64,000 nt of DNA, from positions 118,037,509 through 118,101,508 of the forward strand of contig CP136068.1 of NCBI GenBank assembly GCA_032622095.1, given 5' to 3'. Shown in pieces: positions 56,565 to 64,000 of the stretch (the stretch's first letter is position 1; each line of letters starts with the position of its first letter). A model generated the notes under the pieces. That model made no database searches and was not told the origin of the DNA. It worked only from the letters and a program-made list of their open reading frames with translations. A program made the position numbers and the translations under genes. The DNA comes from Siphonodentalium dalli. Lineage: Eukaryota > Mollusca > Scaphopoda > Gadilida > Siphonodentaliidae.

Positions 56565-56989
56565 TTAACCAAGACAACCAGACCACAGTCCTAAGTTCAC
56601 AAAATTCCTTTTGCACATCCCTCTTAGAATTAAATTTTACAACTGGTACCAGTACTTCTAGCTCTCGAACTTGGAATTTACCAACCTGACATCGCCCATA
56701 AAGTTAAAATTTGTGGCTATTTCGGTACAACAGTTTAAACCGAAGTAGGAAAATATGGACTGTTACTGGTTGAAAAAATCAAATCTACAACTAATGTTGT
56801 ATGATATCAGACATGAAATTTCCAACTGTTTAAAATTTTGATCAAAGTAGGGGTTCAAAACCCCACCTCCTATACACTTCCGCCTCATTGCCTCCACCCA
56901 GGCAGCTTAGAAATCAATAGGAATCTATATATTATTATACCAGTATCAAACAGCATACATACAGGTAGGGTGGGTGGTTGAGAGTTAAA

Positions 56990-57420
56990 TCTCTTACTCT
57001 GCCCCTATTTGAACAAATGTGAATACCCATCTATCAGATCCATTCATCTAGAAATTTTTAACGGTAGATTTTAAGAGTTGAAGAAAACTGATTTTCCTCA
57101 AAAGTTTCCTAAAAATGACCTGATGTGTACAAATCTGAACCACACTCACCAAAGGACCCTCCATACCAAAAGCTAAATAGGCCTGATGGTTTTTGAAGAA
57201 TGACTATGGAGGGAAAGAGTTATGGCCCTGGCTTCTCACCTATATGACCTGATGAACTCATTTGAACAAATCTGAATGTGAGTCACCGAGGGGACATACA
57301 CACCAAAATATATCAACCCATTCGGTCTTTAATATGTATGTGGAGAAGAACAAAATTGATGGACGGATGGAGACATCCCAACAGAGAGATGGATGGGAGG
57401 ACAGACTGACAGACAAATTC
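56990..57420 (+). repeat. Dispersed GACGGAC-type repeat, tail lost
   Basis: Same blocks as 16530-17373, ending in (gatggacggatgg)n at about 57356-57415 without the usual gagctaaaaa tail. Confidence 0.75.
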
Positions 57421-57502
57421 AATCCAATATACCCCCCAAGTTTTCTTTGCAAATCAGGGTATAATGAGTACAACTGGATAGGTGGTGTAATATTGGAACA
57501 GC

Positions 57503-60500
57503 CAAGCCTGAATATAGTGTCTGACTTTTGCAGAATGAGGTCCCTAAAGGATGAATTTAGTGCTGCAATCGTGCAAGGTGGGCTAGCATTACCAAATTCA
57601 CCCTCTGGGTAGTGCTGAAACGGTTGACCTATTTTTGTAGCCGGTTAACCGCGACGTGTAACCGGATCATAACCGGTTATCCGCTATTTTCAACCTATGA
57701 CTTTACACTGATTATTTACACCATAATATGTACCAATATATCAGTATAATTTGATTTATTAACTGTATGGCACACTCGCGTAATATTTACACAGACATAG
57801 CTTCTATTAAACGAATGTAAATCACCAAACACGAACGTCACAAAGCCACGTGTTGACAACTTGGCAGATGACACAGTGAACTAAAACTCAGTTTTTATAA
57901 ATAGACGTGTCATGCTTGACCTGTTTGTACTGCAGTTGCGACTGCTACCTGACTTGTTATCGTTCTCGTCTTGGGAAGAATATTGTGTGACCTATATACA
58001 TGTTCGTACATGCAAATATCAGCAGTGTTTTTTTTATTGCCATTATAGCGTTTGCGGGACTGGCCGATTATTAGGACATGTGACTCATGTATTCTAACTG
58101 CTGGGTGTTCTTTGGCAATTTGAGATTGATAGGATCATGACTGACATCGATAAACACAATTATGAAGATTGTGAACTTTATGTAGTTAACAAATGAAAAT
58201 TAAAAAAACAGCTGAAAACAGTGTTTTCTGTTATAAGACAATCAAATGCTGAGAATTTATAGTCATTAGTAGGATGCAAATAAGTCCGACTGCACGGGAA
58301 CACCACTTAAGTGATTCGAGTTCATTTGAACTTCATCGACTGAGATTACTCAAACTCAGTAATGTTAGAAGTATAGACCGAGCGTATGTAAATAGGGTTG
58401 GTTATCAGAGTTTGCATTCTGCCAATTTCTCTTTGAAATGTGCCCAGAGGCGTTATTTCGCTAAAATCCGATTCAGATTCTGGATTCAGATTACAGATTG
58501 GTCCCCGTACGACTTGGTTCGGCAAAAGAACAGACCAGAAATTGGCAGAATCAGTAAACGAACAGACCGTAATCTCAATTTCGTGGTAATCCGATTGGGA
58601 TTCGGATTCCGATTACGGACTCAAATGTTCGTAATGTAAACAAACCGAGATTTCGCCACCTCAGAGTTTAAAAACACAATAAAACATAAGAATCCGTCTC
58701 TTGTGTACAAATTATTGCAGAATATAAACGATCTATATCAAAGAATTTTAAATGAGGAGACAAATTTGGTTTATTGAATGTAAACTGGGAGAATATTACT
58801 GAAATTAGCCAAATAATAACGCTATTGATAGTAACGCTGGGGGAGCACTTCGGTTGATGGCGAAGCAATTGCAAATCATTGTTGATTGTCACTTTCATAT
58901 GTCCATTTCATAATTCCATCCTTAAAATACCGCCCGAACGCATGTCGATTTCGAATTCGGCGGATATGTCACCATTGACCGAATTCATATGAACCTGCAT
59001 GGATATGTCTTCTGCTGTGTTCGTTATTTATATTATAATGTTTCTTCTTATTCAAGAAATAGTAGGATTATATGGTATCGATGGATTATCAGATACACAT
59101 ATGTACTATCATCTAGTCTTAAAGTTATAGCAATTTCATGTTTAACATGTTTTGTTTCGTTAAATGCAGTCGTTTTGCACAATAGTCTCTGTATAGACAA
59201 CAGCTCCCCTTGGAAATATCCAATCTGACAAACACTAAGATTGGAAAATTACCAACTTTTACTGGTTGAAAAAAATCAAACAATGAGAACAATGCCAACC
59301 TATATATGGTGTCAAATTAATGTCCAACTAATGTTGTGTCATGCATGAAATTTCCGACTGCTGGAATGTACCAAAGTTTAGTTTAGATATATTTATTTCA
59401 AATATATGTCAAATTTAGATAACACATGATATATAACAAATACATTTGTTTGTACATACAAAGGAATTGGGGGACAAGTACTGACTCACTTAAGGGTACC
59501 CCCTCTCCCATATGTTATTACACTGAAAAAATAAATAATTAGTAATGGCAAAGCAACATGACTACCAAAACAAGTTGAACATATATACAGATCACTGGAC
59601 ACCCCCTCTCCCGAGTTAGTCATAAGTTTGTATATGTATTTATTTAAAATCGGGTTTGTTTGTTGCGTTTGTTGGCTTGTACGTATCATTATTTGAAACA
59701 GTTAGTCAAAATAATCCTGATTTTCCTCACGTATGAATGACTGCACAGCTTAGCAAATTGTACCAAAGTTCGGGGTGGGGGTCGAGACACCCAATCAACC
59801 CCTGTCGTCACGTCCCTGTTCAACTGACAAGTTTTGTGTGTTCTTCACAACATCTTCGGAATTTGATTCAGGAGGCCTAGAGCTGTCACGTTTAGATATG
59901 CTTGCCATCATCAATAAACACACTTTAACTTGAAAAAAAAAGATGCGATTATGTCAGATTGGCAGCAAATTATGTGCCGTGTATATACACATAGAAGAAA
60001 AGCAGGACTTTCACAACAAACATAAACTTTATAAATATAAGATACAAATGATACTTGTGTCAAATACATGAGCCATGTTTGACGCTGGGAGAACATTAAA
60101 CATAGTTTCGGAGACCACGTGGATTTCAAAATCTGACCTAGAATCGGGAATTAGCCCCGCCCCCGTAATCGGCTTCGGATTCTCAATCCGGATTTTAGCG
60201 AAATTACGACTCAGGCATCTGATTTACTCATTTCTTGGGTATCTATGACACTGTCTGCAAGTAGTGAGTTGGAGAGTAGAATTAAGTCAAATGATCACGC
60301 CGTACTGCAGTGAAAACGATTCTATTGATCTTTGCCGATGACCAGGTGGCGTCAGTGCACGTGTTTTACCGGACATCGGAATATCAAAGATGACGTCATG
60401 CATCTTTGATGTTTAGCCGCCAATGCCAGACTATGTAATCTACCATTCATGGAAGACTTTTGATCTGAAGGACCTGAACACGATAGTTTTTATCAGTGGC

Positions 60501-60917
60501 ATTGCATGTGTGTATTACATAGCGGTTAACCGGTTGATCGTAGTTCAACCGGTTGCCGACGGTAGCCGGTTGACAACCGGTTATCCGGATATCCGTTTCA
60601 GCACTACCTCTGGGGACCTCATTCTGCTTAGGCTTCAGCTGCTATGGGAGACATATGAACAGATTGAAGTTCTCCAGTTAATTGGTGATGTGCACCCATT
60701 GGGCACTTCAATTATCCATTTTATCTTCAGCAAATTAAGGGATATAGAAACTGAACAGAAGGGAAAAATAAGTAGAAATGTCAATTTAAGACCCTGTATA
60801 CTTCCCTGAAGATGAGGACTAAGCAGAATGAGGTACCTGGAGAGTGTATTTGGTGATACTAGCCTACTCACTAAATTCACCCTCTGGGGACCTCATTCTG
60901 CAAATGTCAGACACACA
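57503..60917. mobile_element. hAT-type MITE (CAAGCCTTG family) split by a 3-kb hAT element
   Basis: Left arm 57503-57609 begins caagcctgaatatagtg. The right arm, 60607 to about 60917, carries the usual internal block and final hairpin but loses the last few bases. Confidence 0.85.
57610..60606. mobile_element. 2997-bp hAT-like element with perfect 8-bp duplication
   Basis: Termini TAGTGCTGAAACGG and ATCCGTTTCAGCACTA; CCTCTGGG is duplicated (57602-57609, 60607-60614). Inside are subterminal accggtt words (57635-57685, 60525-60590) and nested repeats. One plus-strand frame of 121 codons (58274-58639) covers an attccgattacggattc-type repeat. No BED, catalytic or hATC domain is visible, so it is non-autonomous or decayed. 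Confidence 0.9.
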
Positions 60918-61249
60918 GCATTTTGTTTTGATTTGATTTTAATGACACACATGGGGCATGAATACTAAGCATATGTTTACACCTGTCAGCCAGAAAACAT
61001 CTGAATTGATGACTGTGTTATTAACTCTCTCTCTGTCTGGAGCTAATACCATACTCTATGGATGTTACAATGGTGTTAGTTTTTCTAATTTATTTTTTTC
61101 TTGACTACAGTGGGTTCAGGGGCAGCTCAGATTGAGGGGGTGTGTAGGGGGACAGGGTGTGGAGGGGAAGGGGTATCTAAAAAAAATCAAGGGTTAAAAT
61201 GAAAAAAAAGCAAGGATTCCAATTTAAATTTTTTTTTTTTTTTTTAAGA

Positions 61250-61637
61250 GTTATGTTCCTGACTCGGCCCCTATTTGACACTGTGACCCTATTTGAACAA
61301 ATCTGAACCCCAGTCACCCAAGGACCTTCCATACCAAATATAATCTAAATAGGCCTGATGGTTCTTAAAAAGAAGTTGTTTTAAGAATTACTATGGTGGG
61401 AAGGAGTTATGGCCCTGGCTTCGCAACTATTTGACTCAGTGACCTTATTTTAACAAATCTGAGTCTGAGTCACCCAGGGAACATCCACACCAAATATGAA
61501 CCCATTTGGCCTTATGGTACTGGAGAAGATGATTCTTGACGGATGGACAGACAGACGGACAGCACAACGAACGGACGGACGGACGCGGAGTGATGACTAT
61601 AGCTCCACCGGAGACTTCGTCTCAGGTGAGCTAAAAA
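61250..61637 (+). repeat. Dispersed GACGGAC/GTGAGCTAAAAA repeat
   Basis: Same family as 16530-17373, complete to the ctcaggtgagctaaaa tail; (gacgga)n at 61540-61590. Confidence 0.85.
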
Positions 61638-61857
61638 TTAGCCAGAATAATTTTCCTGTAGTAATAATATAGTCAGACTATTTGTAATTGTGTTGTTTAC
61701 CTTATTTGATCGTTAAAAGTTAAAATGTTTAAAATGGGCTGGTTTGGGGTGTCTATGGGCTCTGGAATGCTTTCACTGGCTTCTTTGCCACCTACTCCCA
61801 ACCAGTAGTCCCGAGACTCCCCAAACCCCTGCTAGCATATAGTATATCTGTATGTCA

Positions 61858-63421
61858 GAAGTATATCAAATACATGTACATGTATATGCCACTACCGACA
61901 CGCACTGCAGCGGCACTCCGGACCATCCCAGGACATAACCAAGGATTTAAAATGATTAAAATTTGATTGCGCCCTGATATGTTCCAGAAGGCCGTCCCAG
62001 AGGGTGGGGCAGCATATTTAAAGGACCTTTTACCATATGTCACAAGATTGAATCTGGGTACCTCTGCAATTGGATACCTAAAACTATATTTTGTGTTCTT
62101 CCAATGAACTAAGTCCTGTAAGCACATACATGTAGGTGACAACTTATTTAAGATTCTAAATGTTTCAATAGCCATAGTCCTTAGTCTTCGTACTTTGAGG
62201 GATGGTACCTTGGCTTTGAGGAGTAGGTCTTCATAGGATGAAACGTAGTCATTATATATAAAGCGTAGTGCTCGAAATTGAATATTTTCTAGTTTCTTGT
62301 TACTTTCCTCGCTACAAAAATGCCATGCTAAGGGACAAAAATTAAAATTTGATAAAATAAATGTATGGAAGATTGTAATCTTGGACAGATGGTTCAAGTT
62401 GTGTCCTATACGTTTCAGAACATTAATCTGACGTAATGCCTTGCGACATATGTTTGAAATATGAATGTAAAAATTTAGTGTGTACTGTAGTCAATGTCAA
62501 TACCCAACAATTTCACTGTTTCATCACATTTAAAGGTACTCAACCCGATAAAACTCCTCTCAATTACTATTTCAATGGCTTCGGGGGTCAAAAATATTTG
62601 ATTCAAGTCGAGGAAGTCACCCATCAAAGCTCAGATTTGTTAGATATCGATTTTAGAAATCTATTATTTTTCATTATCGGGAATACTATCTGGCCCAGAA
62701 CTCAGTCAAAATTGCGTTAAAATTACCACATGATTTTAGAGTTATTCATCCTTGTCTGTTTGAATAGATTTGGAGTACACATCCAGAGCAGATTACGGCA
62801 GTTATTAGTACTCATCTCGAGAACATAACAAATTTGAAAAATCAATATCTAATAACTCTGAGCTTTGTTTGATGGGTTCCTCGACTCGAATCAAATATTT
62901 TTTACCCCCAAAGCCAAAGAAATAGTAATATAGGACCCTCTGATCGGATTGTTGTTGTTGGAATCTGTTGAGATGGGGACCCTCTTTACGGGTTGAGTAC
63001 CTTTAATTTCAGCATAACAAATTTTGAACACCGGATTTAGTGCATGAGGATGATGCAGCACCAATTCCAATAGCTTGGAATTTATCGTGGGTTTGCTTGC
63101 ATACCATTAGATTTAAACCATTTCACTAAAGTATCCGACTCTGTTTGAAGAGCGTCCAAATTAGGCACATTAAAATCTGGGTGTGAAAATACAAGGCATT
63201 ATCATCCGCATAGTTATAAAGGTCACTATTATGTATGAAATAGAAAATACAAAATAGCGTTGACAAAGACATTGAATAACAACGGTCCTAGGATTGATCC
63301 TTGTAGTACTCCTTTTGTTATGTCTGACCAGTCACTGAAGACTCCTTGAAGTTTAATCTGTTGTTTACGATTTGTTAAATAGCTGAGGAGGGAGGTCATT
63401 TTATCATTCCTGACAGGCCAT
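61858..63421 (-). pseudogene. LINE (Jockey/CR1-like) reverse transcriptase remnant, split by a MITE
   Basis: The minus strand encodes a non-LTR reverse transcriptase in pieces. From the 5' side: MTSLLSYLTNRKQQ, then SDWSDITKGVLQGSILGPLL, then YADDNALYF (the catalytic YADD box), WFKSNGMQANP and KFQAI. After the MITE insertion come KLLGIDID, ALRQINVLKRIG, and an open frame at 61855-62397 with FCPLAWHFCS, RALRFIYNDY and RRLRTMAIETFRILNKL. At least two frameshifts and in-frame stops occur between 63000 and 63270, so it is dead. It would have provided copy-and-paste reverse transcription for the element. The 5' part (endonuclease) is absent or lies further away; nothing is recognised in 63422-63900. 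Confidence 0.88.
62534..63002. mobile_element. piggyBac-type MITE (AGGTACTCAACCCG family) inside LINE remnant
   Basis: Termini AGGTACTCAACCCG and CGGGTTGAGTACCT with perfect TTAA duplications (62530-62533, 63003-63006). Long imperfect inverted arms share gtcgaggaa and cccatcaaa words. It is the only member of this terminal type in the window. Confidence 0.9.
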
Positions 63422-63910
63422 TAATAAACAATAACGCTGAAAAAAATCATGTTATTGGTATATTATCCTCTTTAAATTGTACATTTCGTCTCCGTTTAGT
63501 TATGCATTTGTCAACTGTCAGTTGGTTAAAAGAGTATTTCACACTAGTGGCCGGTGAAGATCCCAATTCGATGGGGTGAAGGATCGATAAGAAGATCACT
63601 CGATCTTTTCTACCATCCCGGACGCTTAGCACCCAACCACTATCGCCAATGGGGTCATTGTCACAAGGCTCCGGTCACATTCGTAGCCAGCTTATTAAAT
63701 TGATCACAAATGTAGTCAGCTTTTCTCCGGCGATCACATTTGTAGCCAGCTTTTCATGCGAGCCTCAATGAAGAAGTTTAGGTTAAGCTCATTTTTCCAA
63801 GTTGATGGATGTAAACCAACTTGAATTTTAATTTGAAATTAATTCATCTAATAATGTGAGGTTTCCGACCAATGTCGTTTATGGGAGGCCAAATTCACAT
63901 TTAATAATGA

Positions 63911-63990
63911 ATTGCGCTTAAGTGCAATTGATTGCGCTTAAGCGCAAATAATTGCGCTTAAGCGCAATCAATTGCACTTAAGCGCAAATA
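63911..63990. repeat. Tandem palindromic ATTGCGCTTAAGCGCAAT units
   Basis: Five occurrences of a 16-18-bp palindrome around cttaag, spaced about 20 bp apart, end near the window edge. The array may continue outside. Confidence 0.88.
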
Positions 63991-64000
63991 CCACATATTG

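Noticed and set aside
58274-58639. 121-codon frame as a hAT transposase
   Set aside because: It covers an attccgattacgg-type repeat that recurs inverted at 60.15 kb and has no catalytic or zinc-finger pattern.

Overview
The window looks like nuclear DNA of a marine invertebrate, most likely a mollusc and probably a bivalve. It is AT-rich and intron-rich, and it is packed with short non-autonomous DNA transposons. It also carries many dispersed repeats that end in GACGGAC/GACAGAC microsatellites and a short GAGCTAA-type tail, a pattern I associate with bivalve genomes. The organism call is inference; no species-diagnostic gene is present. There is no bacterial or organellar gene, rRNA, convincing tRNA or CRISPR array.

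One real gene can be assembled. It lies on the minus strand and spans about 49 kb (ATG at 52490, last recognised coding base at 3206). It encodes a secreted or lysosomal histidine acid phosphatase of the prostatic/lysosomal type (ACPP/ACP2 family). Eight coding exons join in phase: 52380-52490, 50549-50644, 49738-49824, 48157-48309, 43634-43726, 41047-41133, 6065-6153 and 3206-3394. Together they give a signal peptide, the RHGDRS active-site motif, the RSTDYDRT motif and the HD catalytic dyad. One exon of roughly 45 codons, expected between 6.2 and 41.0 kb, was not found. The true C-terminal exon may also lie elsewhere.

Almost everything else is transposon-derived, and much of it is nested. 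There are piggyBac-type MITEs with TTAA target duplications in at least four terminal families. There are Tc1/mariner-type foldback MITEs with TA duplications. hAT-type elements with 8-bp duplications occur both as a CAAGCCTTG-ended MITE family and as longer elements near 4.4-5.8, 37.7-38.7, 45.8-47.4 and 57.6-60.6 kb. Two Helitron-like elements lie head to tail at 44.4-45.4 kb, and two LINE reverse-transcriptase remnants lie at 36.5-37.7 and 61.9-63.4 kb. Long palindromes, tandem arrays (60-bp unit at 6.2-7.3 kb; about 160-bp unit at 30.7-32.3 kb) and homopolymer runs fill much of the rest.

By region: 1-3.2 kb is sequence 3' of the gene plus repeats; 3.2-6.2 kb holds the last two recognised exons; 6.2-41 kb is one or two very large introns made of repeats; 41-52.5 kb holds the first six exons, several pressed tightly between MITEs; 52.5-64 kb is upstream sequence with repeats, a large hAT insertion and a LINE pseudogene. 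No second functional gene is supported.
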